From contig CANQLV010000003.1 in NCBI GenBank assembly GCA_947624785.1, positions 1-64,000 of the forward strand: 64,000 nucleotides of DNA, in the 5' to 3' direction. How positions within the stretch are numbered: the stretch's first letter is position 1; every line of letters begins with the position of its first letter. A program made the translations under genes and the position numbers. Under the pieces are notes generated by a model. That model worked only from the letters and a program-made list of their open reading frames with translations, did not search any database and had not been told where the DNA came from. Positions 10,396 to 19,472 of the stretch are shown here, piece after piece. The stretch is from Akkermansia muciniphila. Lineage in GTDB: Bacteria > Verrucomicrobiota > Verrucomicrobiia > Verrucomicrobiales > Akkermansiaceae.

Positions 10396-12864
10396 CTAAA
10401 GCGGTTCCGCCATGGGAATGTCATCCTCCGGAAGGGGGGCCTGCGGCGCGGGAGCGCTCACGGGAGAGGAATGGTTGAGATGGCGGGGAATCTGATGGGG
10501 AAGGCCGGGAATGTAGTCGGAATCTCCGCGCCGGGGCGTGAGGGGGGCGGCGGAAGGCTCTTCCGACAAGGGAGGAGCGGACGGCCTGGCATGCCCGGAG
10601 GAACCGCCCACCGGGGTCGCCTTGATTTCCGCATCGGAAGAGTCATCCAGATCGGCAGGAATTTCATGAACCTTGATGGGTTCCATCCCTTCCGGATCAT
10701 ACAGGCCGGGCGGCAGGTTGTCCGGCACCACGGCGGGCGAGCCTCCACGTTCGCGAAGGGCGGCGGCAGCCGTTTCCGGGGTTTCCTCCACCGGTTCCGC
10801 TACCGGGATGTCGTCCTTGGGCGGGTCAATGATGGCCTTGATGTCCTTCTTCTCCGTCTCAAAGAATTCCTTCACGATGGGGGCGGCGGCGGCGCCTCCG
10901 CCCAGCCGTTCGTGGGCGCGGCCTTCATACAGCACCACATAGGCGAAGCGGGGATTGTCACAGGGCATGAAGCCGGCGAACCACGCCAGTCGCTTGTCTT
11001 CCCGTTCCGGTCCCCACTGCGCCGTGCCGGATTTGCCGGCGATGCTGGAATAGGACAGGCGGGCGCGGCCGCCCGTGCCGCCTTCAATCACCTCTCTCAT
11101 GCCCTTGCGCACGCTGGCCAGGGCACGTTCATAAGCCGGCAGGGGGCGCTGGACCTCCTGGGGCTTGGGAGCGTAAATGACGTTGGCGTTGCCGTCCTGA
11201 ATCTGCTTGATGAGCTGGAGCCTGGGCAGGTAGCCGTTCGCCACGCCGGACATCATGTGCGCCACCTGGAGGGGCGTGACCAGCAGCGTTCCCTGGCCGA
11301 TGGAAAGGTTGGCGGCGTCTCCGGACATGAAATCCCTCTTGTAGTTGCGGATCATGTAGTCGCTGGTGGGCACCAGGCCGGGATCGTCCGGAATGGGCAG
11401 CCCGGTGCGCTCGCCAAGTCCAAAGGCGCGGGCCGTATCCATCAGGGCTTCCGCTCCCAGCTTGAGACCCATCTGGTACATGAACGGGTTGTTGGACATC
11501 GCCAGGGCGCGGATGCAGTTGATGTCCCCCAGGGGCGTCTTGCTCCAGTTGTTGAAGACGTGGTTGCCGATCGTGATGGACGCCGGGCAGTAGATCTGCG
11601 TATTTTCCGTGATCTTGTTGTTTTTCAGGGCGCTGGCCACCGTCAGCACCTTGAAGGTGGAGGCGGGGGGGTAGCGCCCCTGGAAGGCGCGCGCGCCCAG
11701 CGGTCCGGCGGGGTCGTTGCGCAGGGCGTCGTAATCCTTCTGGGATATGTTCGGAATGAACATGTTCGGGTCATAGGACGGCGTGGAGGCCATCACCAGC
11801 ACTTCACCCGTCACGCAGTCCAGCACCACCATGGCGCCGCGCCTCTTGCCGCGGGAAAGGATGCGTTCCGCATCCCGCTGCCATTTCAGGTTCAGGGTGG
11901 TGACGATGGCCCCGCCGGGCTTGGGGCGTATTTGAAGTTCATCCAGAATCTTGTTGCCGTCCTCGTCAAACATCAGGCGCCATACGCCGGGCGTTCCGGT
12001 CAGGTCCTTGTTGAATTCCTTTTCCAGTCCCGCGCGGCCTTCCACCTGCTCCCACAGCGGATCCATGTGGTTGATGGGGCCTGTAGGCAGTTTTCCCTTG
12101 GAACCCACATAGCCGATGATATGTCCGGCGATTTCCTTTTCCGGGTAGGAACGGATGTAGATAGGCAGCAGCTGGAGGCCGCGCACCCCCTTCACCTTGT
12201 CCCTCAGTTTTTCCGCTTCCTCCGCGCGGATGACGTTGGTGAGGGGGAGGGGCAGCCAACGGCGGTGCTCATAGTGCTTCCAGAGCTGGTCATCGGAAAA
12301 GGACCACGCCTTTCCGGCAATTTTCTTGGCCTGTTCCAGGCAATTGCGCCCGAAGTCCACCACGCGCGAACGGTCGGGATTTTCAAAGATTTCAAACCGC
12401 AGGGCCAGTTGGTAGGCCACGGAGGTCACGGCCAGAGGCTCCCCGTTGCGGTCCAGGATGGGGCCGCGCGGGGCCGGAATCAGCAGGGCCATGGTTCTGG
12501 CGGAAGGCCGCGTGCTGGTGTGCGCCTCCCGCGCCGCGTCCAGCCTTCCCCCATTAAGAGAGGGAATCAGGGACAGGGAATCCAGGCCGTTCTGCTCCTT
12601 CTCCGTTTCCTTGGGCATTTCCGGGGCGTCAGCCACGCCTTCCCGTTCACCGGACGCCGTATCGGATTCCCTCTTCTTATCCCCCAGGTCAACCGTTTCC
12701 ACGGCGTCATCCTCTCCGCGCTGCTGCGCCGCAGCCTGGCGCACGGGCGTCCCCCCGCGGGAAGGCGAATGGCGTGAGGAGGACTGGCCCCAGGCCGTAT
12801 CCGCCGTCCAGGCGGCCAACCCGGCCAGCAATACCAGGGAACGTATCAGAACCTTCATTTTCAT
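10396..12864 (-). CDS. mrdA: PBP2-type peptidoglycan D,D-transpeptidase
   Basis: 822 residues from the ATG at 12864; the frame opens at a GTG at 12891. An N-terminal hydrophobic segment (about 3-25) is followed by a low-complexity linker to about residue 120. The PBP dimer domain begins at RGPILDRNGEPLA. The transpeptidase domain has all three motifs: STFK at 402-405 (nucleophile Ser), SNN at 457-459 and KSGT at 611-614. The roughly 150-residue Pro/Glu-rich C-terminal tail after the transpeptidase is unusual. It should cross-link side-wall peptidoglycan in the periplasm with an elongasome SEDS partner not seen here. The PBP2 rather than FtsI choice rests on the N-terminal motifs; the symbol is a best guess. 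Confidence 0.88.
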   Translation of the reverse strand: MKMKVLIRSLVLLAGLAAWTADTAWGQSSSRHSPSRGGTPVRQAAAQQRGEDDAVETVDLGDKKRESDTASGEREGVADAPEMPKETEKEQNGLDSLSLIPSLNGGRLDAAREAHTSTRPSARTMALLIPAPRGPILDRNGEPLAVTSVAYQLALRFEIFENPDRSRVVDFGRNCLEQAKKIAGKAWSFSDDQLWKHYEHRRWLPLPLTNVIRAEEAEKLRDKVKGVRGLQLLPIYIRSYPEKEIAGHIIGYVGSKGKLPTGPINHMDPLWEQVEGRAGLEKEFNKDLTGTPGVWRLMFDEDGNKILDELQIRPKPGGAIVTTLNLKWQRDAERILSRGKRRGAMVVLDCVTGEVLVMASTPSYDPNMFIPNISQKDYDALRNDPAGPLGARAFQGRYPPASTFKVLTVASALKNNKITENTQIYCPASITIGNHVFNNWSKTPLGDINCIRALAMSNNPFMYQMGLKLGAEALMDTARAFGLGERTGLPIPDDPGLVPTSDYMIRNYKRDFMSGDAANLSIGQGTLLVTPLQVAHMMSGVANGYLPRLQLIKQIQDGNANVIYAPKPQEVQRPLPAYERALASVRKGMREVIEGGTGGRARLSYSSIAGKSGTAQWGPEREDKRLAWFAGFMPCDNPRFAYVVLYEGRAHERLGGGAAAAPIVKEFFETEKKDIKAIIDPPKDDIPVAEPVEETPETAAAALRERGGSPAVVPDNLPPGLYDPEGMEPIKVHEIPADLDDSSDAEIKATPVGGSSGHARPSAPPLSEEPSAAPLTPRRGDSDYIPGLPHQIPRHLNHSSPVSAPAPQAPLPEDDIPMAEPL

Positions 12865-12923
12865 CAGCTTGCAGGAGTGTGACAGATGCACCGTAAGGAA
12901 TCAACGATTATTCACGCTCGCGC

Positions 12924-13553
12924 TTATTCCTGAACTACTACGGTTGTTCCCATGCCGCATTTGTCAAACAAAATGCGGCATGCCTCCACGGGCACCCGGA
13001 TGCACCCGTGGGAGTTGGCGTCCCGGAACACCGTGCCCACATGCAGCCCTATCCCGCCGTGAATGCGCATCCACAGCGGCATCTTGGCGCCGATGAATTT
13101 GCCGCCGGACGGCACGCGGGAAGAAGAGGTGGCGTCCGAATTCACGCACAGGCCGCTCGCGTCAAACACGCTGCCATAGGACCGGGAGCGGTAGTCCGCA
13201 TCCTTCTGGATGATGGAGAATTTGCCGCGGGGCGTCTCATGGGTGGATTTGCCGGTGCACACGGGAAAGTTCATGGCCGGCTGGCCGTTGACCCACAGCA
13301 CGCCGCGCTGGTCCTTCAAATGAATCACGATTTTGCTGTTCCGCGTCTGCGCCTGCCGGATGCGCTCGTCATGGTACCAGATATCCCGGGTGAAGCGGTA
13401 CTGGGGGTCCGCCACAAAGGCGTCATAGGAAGAAGAGTACCTGCCGTCCTTCATCAACGGCTTGCCGTGCGGAGTCCTGGGCGTGGAGGAACAGGCAACC
13501 AGCAGCAGGGAGACACACAGGAAAAGGAGAAAGGCGAGAGGGGAGCTCGACAT
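12924..13553 (-). CDS. L,D-transpeptidase lipoprotein (YkuD domain)
   Basis: 209 residues from the ATG at 13553. A lipoprotein signal MSSSPLAFLLFLCVSLLLVAC places Cys21 as the lipidated residue. The YkuD catalytic motif is clear: HGGIGLHVG (165-173) and SHGCIRVP (181-188) with Cys184 as nucleophile. Such enzymes form 3-3 peptidoglycan cross-links or attach lipoproteins to the wall. The gene is 59 bp upstream of the PBP2 gene on the same strand, so two wall-transpeptidase genes may be co-transcribed. The frame extends upstream through Arg-rich sequence that is not protein-like, so the internal start is preferred. Confidence 0.92.
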   Translation of the reverse strand: MSSSPLAFLLFLCVSLLLVACSSTPRTPHGKPLMKDGRYSSSYDAFVADPQYRFTRDIWYHDERIRQAQTRNSKIVIHLKDQRGVLWVNGQPAMNFPVCTGKSTHETPRGKFSIIQKDADYRSRSYGSVFDASGLCVNSDATSSSRVPSGGKFIGAKMPLWMRIHGGIGLHVGTVFRDANSHGCIRVPVEACRILFDKCGMGTTVVVQE

Positions 13554-13683
13554 GCGGCCTGCTTTACCCTCTTCCCCCGTGGAAATCAAGCACGATTCCC
13601 CTCTGTTCCGGCATGTTTGGGGGAATCCTGATAAAGACGCCCTTTTCCGTCCGTACCTGTTCCCGTTCTTCCTCCCTGCCGCC

Positions 13684-14802
13684 ATGACCGCCTCCTCTTC
13701 CGTTCCCGCCCGTTCCCCCCGGCTGCATTCCCTGGACGCCCTGCGCGGGCTGGACATGCTCATCATCCTGGGACTGGACGCCCTGGTCCTGCTCCTGGCC
13801 TCCAGAAATCCGGAAAACTCCTTCCTCCGGGAAGCCTCGCGCCAGATGTCGCATGCCCGTTGGGCAGGATTGCACCTGTATGACCTGGTGTTCCCCGTCT
13901 TCGTGTTCATCTCGGGCGTATCCATGTCCTTCTCCCTGGCGAAATACACCGGCGGAAACGCCTCCCCGGGCCCCGGACTTCTCCACCTTTGGAAGCGTGC
14001 CTTCATTCTGGCCTTCCTGGGCCTTCTGGTCAACGGAACGCTTACCTGGACGGAGGATATGCGTTACGCCTCCGTTCTGGGCCTGATCGGCTTTTCCTGC
14101 GCCATCGCAGGCACGTGCATCCTGCTGTGCCGCCGCACGGGAGCGATTGCCGCCGCGGCGGGAAGCCTTCTGGCCCTCATCGCCCTGCTTCAATTCACCT
14201 GCGGCAGCTTCACGCCGGACGGCTCCGTCAACTCCTGGGTGGACATGCACTGGCTTCCCGGCCGCCTGCACGGAGGCTCCTTTGATCCGGAAGGCCCCTT
14301 CTGCATCGTTTCCGCCTCCGCACTGTGCATGGGCGGATGGCTGGCGGGGAAATTTTTGAAGGAAAGCCGCCTGCCTCCCGTCCGCCTCTGCATGGCGATG
14401 GCAGGCGCGGGCATCCTCCTCTTCTCCGCCGCCCTAATGATGGACGGCGCCTACCCCATCATTAAAAGCATGTGGACCGGCACCTTCGTTCTGGCCGCTG
14501 CCGGAATCTCCCTGATGCTCCTGTCCCTGTTCCATCTGGCCGTCGACGTATGGAACGGCGGAAAATGGGCCAAATGGGCCTTTCCCCTCCGCGTCATCGG
14601 CGTCAACGCCCTGGCCGCCTACCTCATCCACGCCCTGCTCAACGTGCATGAACTCAACCAGCGCATTTTCAGCGGCATGGCGGACTTCTTCCCGCCTTTC
14701 CAGCCCGTATTGCTCGCCGTTTCCCTTCTCCTGCTGCAATGGCTGGTTCTGTTCTTTTTCTACAGGCGGCGCATATCCTTCGCCAAAAGCCCGGCCAAGT
14801 GA
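13684..14802 (+). CDS. Heparan-alpha-glucosaminide N-acetyltransferase-like membrane protein
   Basis: 372 residues from the ATG at 13684. The N-terminal RLHSLDALRGLDMLIILGLD and LHLYDLVFPVFVFISGVSM are the hallmark of the HGSNAT/DUF5009 family, multi-pass proteins thought to move acetyl groups across the membrane onto sugars. About ten hydrophobic segments are visible. In a mucus-degrading organism it may acetylate glucosamine-containing sugars in the periplasm or envelope; that is inference. It is divergent from the L,D-transpeptidase gene (130-bp spacer). The open frame extends 222 bp upstream, antisense to that gene, and is not used. Confidence 0.85.
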   Translation: MTASSSVPARSPRLHSLDALRGLDMLIILGLDALVLLLASRNPENSFLREASRQMSHARWAGLHLYDLVFPVFVFISGVSMSFSLAKYTGGNASPGPGLLHLWKRAFILAFLGLLVNGTLTWTEDMRYASVLGLIGFSCAIAGTCILLCRRTGAIAAAAGSLLALIALLQFTCGSFTPDGSVNSWVDMHWLPGRLHGGSFDPEGPFCIVSASALCMGGWLAGKFLKESRLPPVRLCMAMAGAGILLFSAALMMDGAYPIIKSMWTGTFVLAAAGISLMLLSLFHLAVDVWNGGKWAKWAFPLRVIGVNALAAYLIHALLNVHELNQRIFSGMADFFPPFQPVLLAVSLLLLQWLVLFFFYRRRISFAKSPAK

Positions 14803-14890
14803 CGGCGCGGATGAATTCCCGGCCATGAGCCCGGCTTTCTCCGGAAAACACCCCGTCATGAACACTCCCGTCCGGAGAACCGGACAGCCG

Positions 14891-15380
14891 CTAAAAACGG
14901 TGGCCATGGCCGCAGAGGCTGGTCGTCGCAAGACGTCCGTTTAATCCGAAATCCCACACATCCCCCGTGGACAGCCCGCCTCTCAGTGCTCCTGAATTGA
15001 TGCCGGAATCAATGGTCAAGTTGCCCCAGAGCTGCGTATTGCCGGAGTTCAGGGAAAAAGATTTGTCCATGTCCACGTTCCCTAAAATCAAGGCCCCTCC
15101 CGTGTTGTTGCTGAGGGTGGCCGTTCCTTTCAGGACAAACTGGTCGACATTCCTGTAATTCAGGTTCCCCGCGCCGGCGGTGGAGATGGAGGCGTCACTG
15201 TTGATGACGATGCTGTTTCCTGCGCCGAGAGTCGTAGGAGGCACGCCGGCCTCCGTCCAGTTGTCCGCGTCCGTCCAGGAGGAACCGTCCCCGTTGCCCC
15301 GTCCATTGATAGGTGGCCGCTGCGCCCAGACCGGACAAGGCAATCAGGGCGCAGGAAGCGGTGAATAAGGTTTTCTTCAT
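14891..15380 (-). pseudogene. Autotransporter-type surface protein remnant, frameshifted and truncated
   Basis: A signal peptide MKKTLFTASCALIALSGLGAA starts at the ATG at 15380 and runs into TYQWTG. A +1 shift in the C4 run at 15297-15300 then separates it from the continuing frame NGDGSSWTDADNWTEAG. The joined sequence resembles the start of autotransporter passengers in this lineage. The second frame goes through a short beta-helix-like part (ASISTAGAGNLNYRNVDQF, GNTQLWGNLTIDSG) and stops at 14891 with no barrel domain. So both a frameshift and loss of most of the gene are seen. An inverted-repeat element sits 124 bp upstream of the start, as for the intact surface genes. Confidence 0.75.
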
Positions 15381-15503
15381 AAAATCAAAATTAAATATGG
15401 ATGTGAATGGCTCCATACCAATCTCCGGGCTGCTGCACAAATCCGCTCCCGGGAGTGTTCTGCGGTCAGAGGCCAAGTCGTGGAACCTTGCTTTTTCTAA
15501 TAT

Positions 15504-15792
15504 CGGATTGCTAATCCGTCACGGAATAGTTCCAATGCCGCATGGAGCGTTGCAAGCCCCTGCGGCCTCCGGACACCAACCTGCGCGGCAATGATTCTTC
15601 TTCACTTAAATTCAAAAAGTTACGATGAAACATATATATTTTCACACCCTCAAAGGCTTTCGGCTTTTCACGTACCGGTAAGGCAACGGCGGAAGACTTT
15701 TCCCAGGAGAAACGTACTCCCATCATAAAACGACCGGGCAACATAAGCACCTTTCCCTTAAAATCAGAGCTTGACGCCGGATTAGCAATCCG
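15504..15792. repeat. Candidate invertible segment 1, bounded by 15-bp inverted repeats
   Basis: Left site CGGATTGCTAATCCG at 15504-15518 and right site CGGATTAGCAATCCG at 15778-15792 are exact reverse complements. Each site is itself a 6-3-6 palindrome. The enclosed 259 bp are non-coding and lie between the autotransporter remnant (minus) and the GH36-type gene (plus). A TTCAAA-16-TATATA promoter-like pair reads rightward at 15611-15638, so the segment might face away from the remnant; this is weak. Confidence 0.65.
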
Positions 15793-15952
15793 TTTTTCAC
15801 ATGGAAAAAGAAGCAAAATAAGGCGGAAACATCACTTTTTTCTCGTCTCCGGAAAATGCTCTGCCATCATGACGCAACGGCTTTTTCTGAAAAGCCGGAA
15901 AGCGTCCCCTCCCTGCCCTCCCGCCGCCTTCCTTAACCTAATGATGATTCCC

Positions 15953-17980
15953 ATGAAAGCATTCACGTTCCCGGCCCTTGTCCTGGCAGCCCTGAGCATC
16001 TGGACTGCCGCCGCCCAAACCCGGACATCCGTCATTCCCCCGCTGCCGGGAAAAAACGCGCGTTCCCTTCAGGTACCTCCCTACCAGTCCTTCTGCTGGT
16101 TCGCGGCGGACCGCGGCCGCTGGCCCGGAGACGGCAACCGGGTTCTGCCCTGGTTCGGACGAACGGAGCCCGGCAACCTGCTGGACAGCAAGCCGAACCC
16201 CAGCACCGCCAAACCGGGGGACCACGCCATGTTTGCGCTGTTCCGCCTCAAGGACGGCAATTTCATGGCCGTGCTGCCCGTCGCCACCCCTGACTCCCTC
16301 GCGTGGCTGAAACTTGACGGAGACGGCAAATTCCTTGTGGAATCCGGCACGCTGGGAACTTCCACCGCCAAACCGCAGCCCGTCCTGGCCGTCACCGCCG
16401 TGGACAAGGATATTTACCGCGCCTGCTCCGCCGCATGGAACAAGGCTCTTTCCCTCCCCTTTATCAAGGGCAGAACCTTTCCCCGGGAAAAGAAGGTTTA
16501 TCCGGAACCCTTCAAGTACCTCGGATGGTGCAGTTGGGAGCAGTATAAAAAGAACATCTCCTCCAAGCTACTTGAAGAAACGGCACGCCAGCTGGAGGCC
16601 TCTCCCATCCCCGTCCGGTGGATGCTGGTGGACGACGGGTTCCAGACCCAGGAAGGGCTTAAATTGATCAGCTTCCAGGCCCGCCAGGACAAATTTCCGC
16701 AGGGCTGGAAGCCCCTGATGAAGCACAAGAGCCCCAAGTTGAAATGGATGGGCCTGTGGCACTGCTATTACGGCCTCTGGAACGGCATCCACCCCAAGCA
16801 CCGGCTGGACGCCCAGACGGCCCGCGGGCTGGTCAGCACCGCCAGGGGGAAAATCCTCCCCGGTGACGGCCCCGGAGGAGCCGGGGCGTTTTACAACCCT
16901 TTTCTCCAATCCGTCAAGGACGCCGGGTTCGACTTCGTGAAGATCGACGTGCAGGCGGAATACCTGAAGCATGCGGACGGCCTGGACAACCCGGTTCGCC
17001 ACAACACCAAGTGCTCGGAAGCCCTGGAACAGGCATGCCGGAAGACGGGCCTCAGCCTGATGAATTGCATGGCGCAGGGCACCGTCAACATCCAGAACAC
17101 GCGCTACAGCGCGGCCACCCGGTGCAGCATTGACTACAAGCTGGGGGACGAAGCCATGGGCAAGTCCCACATCCTCCAATCCTACGCCAATACGCTCTGG
17201 CTGGGGCAGACCGCGTGGCCGGACCATGACATGTTCCATTCCACGGACCCCACCAGCGCGCGCCTCATGGCCGTTTCCAAGGCCGTATCCGGGGGCCCCG
17301 TCTACCTTTCAGACCCGGCTGACAAGCTCAATCCGGAAAACATCATGCCCCTGGCCTGGTCCGACGGCCTCCTGCTGCGCCCGCTGGCTCCCGCCGTCCC
17401 CCTGCCGGATTCCGTCTTTCTGGACGCGCTGAACGAGAACCGCCTGTACCGGGTGATCGCCCCATTGCCCGGCCAAAGCGCCGCCGTGGTGCTGTACAAC
17501 CTCAAATACCCCTCTCCGGCGGAACCGGTGCGGGGGAAAATTTCCCTGGGGGATTATAAAAACGCGGCGGCCCTTCTGAACGGCAAGGCGGCGGAAGCCT
17601 ATGCCGCCCTCCCGGCGGAGGGAATCGCCGCCTATTCCGCAGAGGGAGGCCGCGCGCTGACCCCGGCACAGCCGGACCTGGACGTGGAGCTGACGGGCTT
17701 CAAGGACCGCCTGTACATCATGGCGCCTATCATCCGGAGCTGGGCCGTCATCGGCAGGGGGGACAAGTTCCTCTCTCCCTGCGCCCTGGCCGCCGCTCCG
17801 GAATACGGGGCGGACAGCCTCCGCTTCCGCGTGAAGGAATCCGGCCCGGTCGTCGTCTGGCGCGGGAAAGGCCCCGTGAAGGCAGGGAACATTCCCGTCA
17901 AGAACCTGGGCAACGGCTTTTATGAATTGCAGTTCCCCGTTTCCGACCGCCCGCTGGACGTCACCGTGACAGCCGAATGA
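15953..17980 (+). CDS. Secreted raffinose-synthase/GH36-type glycoside hydrolase
   Basis: 675 residues from the ATG at 15953, with signal peptide MKAFTFPALVLAALSIWTAAAQ. In-frame ATGs at 15941 and 15869 would lengthen the N-terminus. The fold is that of Sip1/raffinose-synthase-like alpha-galactosidases: GWCSWE (191-196), MLVDDGFQ (224-231), FDFVKIDVQ with the likely nucleophile Asp332, and the downstream block RCSIDYKLGDE...HILQSYANTLWLG...WPDHDMFHS that aligns with the plant RASDDF...WMG...PDWDMFQS pattern. It probably acts on alpha-galactosides or alpha-linked glycan ends outside the cytoplasm. The next gene overlaps it by 4 bp. Confidence 0.85.
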   Translation: MKAFTFPALVLAALSIWTAAAQTRTSVIPPLPGKNARSLQVPPYQSFCWFAADRGRWPGDGNRVLPWFGRTEPGNLLDSKPNPSTAKPGDHAMFALFRLKDGNFMAVLPVATPDSLAWLKLDGDGKFLVESGTLGTSTAKPQPVLAVTAVDKDIYRACSAAWNKALSLPFIKGRTFPREKKVYPEPFKYLGWCSWEQYKKNISSKLLEETARQLEASPIPVRWMLVDDGFQTQEGLKLISFQARQDKFPQGWKPLMKHKSPKLKWMGLWHCYYGLWNGIHPKHRLDAQTARGLVSTARGKILPGDGPGGAGAFYNPFLQSVKDAGFDFVKIDVQAEYLKHADGLDNPVRHNTKCSEALEQACRKTGLSLMNCMAQGTVNIQNTRYSAATRCSIDYKLGDEAMGKSHILQSYANTLWLGQTAWPDHDMFHSTDPTSARLMAVSKAVSGGPVYLSDPADKLNPENIMPLAWSDGLLLRPLAPAVPLPDSVFLDALNENRLYRVIAPLPGQSAAVVLYNLKYPSPAEPVRGKISLGDYKNAAALLNGKAAEAYAALPAEGIAAYSAEGGRALTPAQPDLDVELTGFKDRLYIMAPIIRSWAVIGRGDKFLSPCALAAAPEYGADSLRFRVKESGPVVVWRGKGPVKAGNIPVKNLGNGFYELQFPVSDRPLDVTVTAE

Positions 17981-18942
17981 GCGCCGCCATCCCTTCCCAA
18001 CCCTCTTTCCTTCCTCCCATGCATCTGCTGCGCCCGTTCCTGGCTTTCGCCCTGCTGTTCCCGTTCTGCTGGCACCTCCCGTCCTCCGCCGCGGCTCCGG
18101 CGGACCTTCCCGCACCGGAACCCGCGGAGCCCAGGCAGGCGATTGAACAATTCCTGAGCCTCACCGCCATCTGGATGCTGGAAATGGAATGGACCCACGC
18201 CTATGCCAATAAAACGCCCAAGGCGGAAGACTTCCGGAACGCCATGCTGGCGGCGGGCCTCCAGCAATGCCCCGCGGACTTTCAGGAAGCATGGCTCCGG
18301 CAGGCGGCCAAGCCGGGCCGCAATTACGCGGCGCCCGTCCTGCGCAAGTACGGCGTCAGCCTGAAGGACCTCCGGGAACGGCTCCAGGGCAAACTGTTCA
18401 AGATCAATCCCCGGGTGCATCCGCCCATTCCCCTTTACGACGAGGATGAACAAGTCCCCCGCATGGATCCGCGCACCTGCGGCGACCCCAAGGCCATCCT
18501 GGAAGCCCTGGCCGCCCTGCGCGCCCAGGTCATGGGCCTTACCCCGGCCCAACTGGCCCGGGCCAGGCAGTCCATTGAACGGGTCATGCTGGAATTCACG
18601 CTGGCCTACATGGAAACCGCCATCTGCATGAATACCGCGGGCATCCGGGAAAGCCAGGTCAGGGAACTGTTCGCCCCCATCAGGACGGAGGGATGCCCGG
18701 AGGATTTCCGGCGCGCCTGGCAGCACGACCTGCCTTTCTTTCTCAAGGGCCGCTTCACGGGACCGGAACTGACCCTCTCCACCGTCTGCAAGAAATACGG
18801 CGCCAACGAGCAGGAGCTTTTTCTCAAAGTGCGCCGGAAAATGAAGGAATGGGACATCCAGCCGCCCACTCCGCAGACGCAGGCCGCCTTCCGCCGGGAC
18901 ATGCAGGAAATCCGGGAAAACATGCTGGGCGGCCGGAAATAA
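17977..18942 (+). CDS. Secreted hypothetical protein with an internal duplication
   Basis: 321 residues; the ATG overlaps the stop of the GH36-type gene (ATGA), so the two are probably coupled. A better signal peptide begins at the internal ATG at 18019 (MHLLRPFLAFALLFPFCWHL). The mature part appears to be two copies of one unit of about 100 residues. CPADFQEAW...LRKYGVSLKDLRERLQGK in the first half matches CPEDFRRAW...CKKYGANEQELFLKVRRK in the second. Both are predicted helical. No known family was recognised. Function may relate to the upstream glycosidase by context only. Confidence 0.7.
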   Translation: MSAAIPSQPSFLPPMHLLRPFLAFALLFPFCWHLPSSAAAPADLPAPEPAEPRQAIEQFLSLTAIWMLEMEWTHAYANKTPKAEDFRNAMLAAGLQQCPADFQEAWLRQAAKPGRNYAAPVLRKYGVSLKDLRERLQGKLFKINPRVHPPIPLYDEDEQVPRMDPRTCGDPKAILEALAALRAQVMGLTPAQLARARQSIERVMLEFTLAYMETAICMNTAGIRESQVRELFAPIRTEGCPEDFRRAWQHDLPFFLKGRFTGPELTLSTVCKKYGANEQELFLKVRRKMKEWDIQPPTPQTQAAFRRDMQEIRENMLGGRK

Positions 18943-19009
18943 AACCGCCTCTCCCCGGACCATGGGGGACGGGACGCCTCGCAGCATATGAAACCATGAG
19001 AACAAAAAA

Positions 19010-19351
19010 ATGTTTTTTAAGTTCATCAATAGTGATGTTTCCGAATCTCCCGAGATTTGCTGGAAAGCGGAATGTCTGGTCTATGGCTTCCTTGCAGACG
19101 AATGTTATTCGTCTGACAGCACTAAAACCTTTGAATCATTTCATGAAGAGGCCATCCGTTTTGCTGACGAATTGTCATCCCGGAACGAAGAGGGCGCGGA
19201 GGTTCTTAAAAATGGTATTGACTGGCTGAATGTTTTTAACAGCTATACCCGCTTCATGGAGACGGAAAACGATCTTTCTCCAGAGCATTATTTCTGTTGT
19301 GACAAAGACAAGGTGGTAAAGTGGGTGAAGGAAATGAAAGACCATCCATAA
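19010..19351 (+). CDS. Small acidic hypothetical protein
   Basis: 113 residues, acidic, cytoplasmic, with aromatic and Cys residues spread along it (for example EICWKAECLVYGFLADECYS). Codon use is visibly less GC-rich at third positions than in its neighbours, which may point to acquisition by transfer. A run of seven A bases precedes the ATG. No family recognised; size and composition are compatible with an immunity or antitoxin-like protein, but nothing in the sequence shows that. Confidence 0.55.
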   Translation: MFFKFINSDVSESPEICWKAECLVYGFLADECYSSDSTKTFESFHEEAIRFADELSSRNEEGAEVLKNGIDWLNVFNSYTRFMETENDLSPEHYFCCDKDKVVKWVKEMKDHP

Positions 19352-19472
19352 AGCCGTTTCCCATTCGTTTTTACTCAGCCGAAAAACGGAAAGGCCCATC
19401 TGCTGCTGAACGGAGGACGCACGGAAAAGGGCCGGATAACCCGGAAAACGTTCCGGGATTTCCGCAGCATGT

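Noticed and set aside
15504..15518. CGGATT-N3-AATCCG sites as transcription terminators
   Set aside because: The stems are only 6 bp, five of six have no T-run, and they occur upstream of genes in inverted pairs rather than downstream.
15511..15816. 101-codon minus-strand open frame covering invertible segment 1
   Set aside because: It reads through both repeats of the element with no domain; chance open frame.
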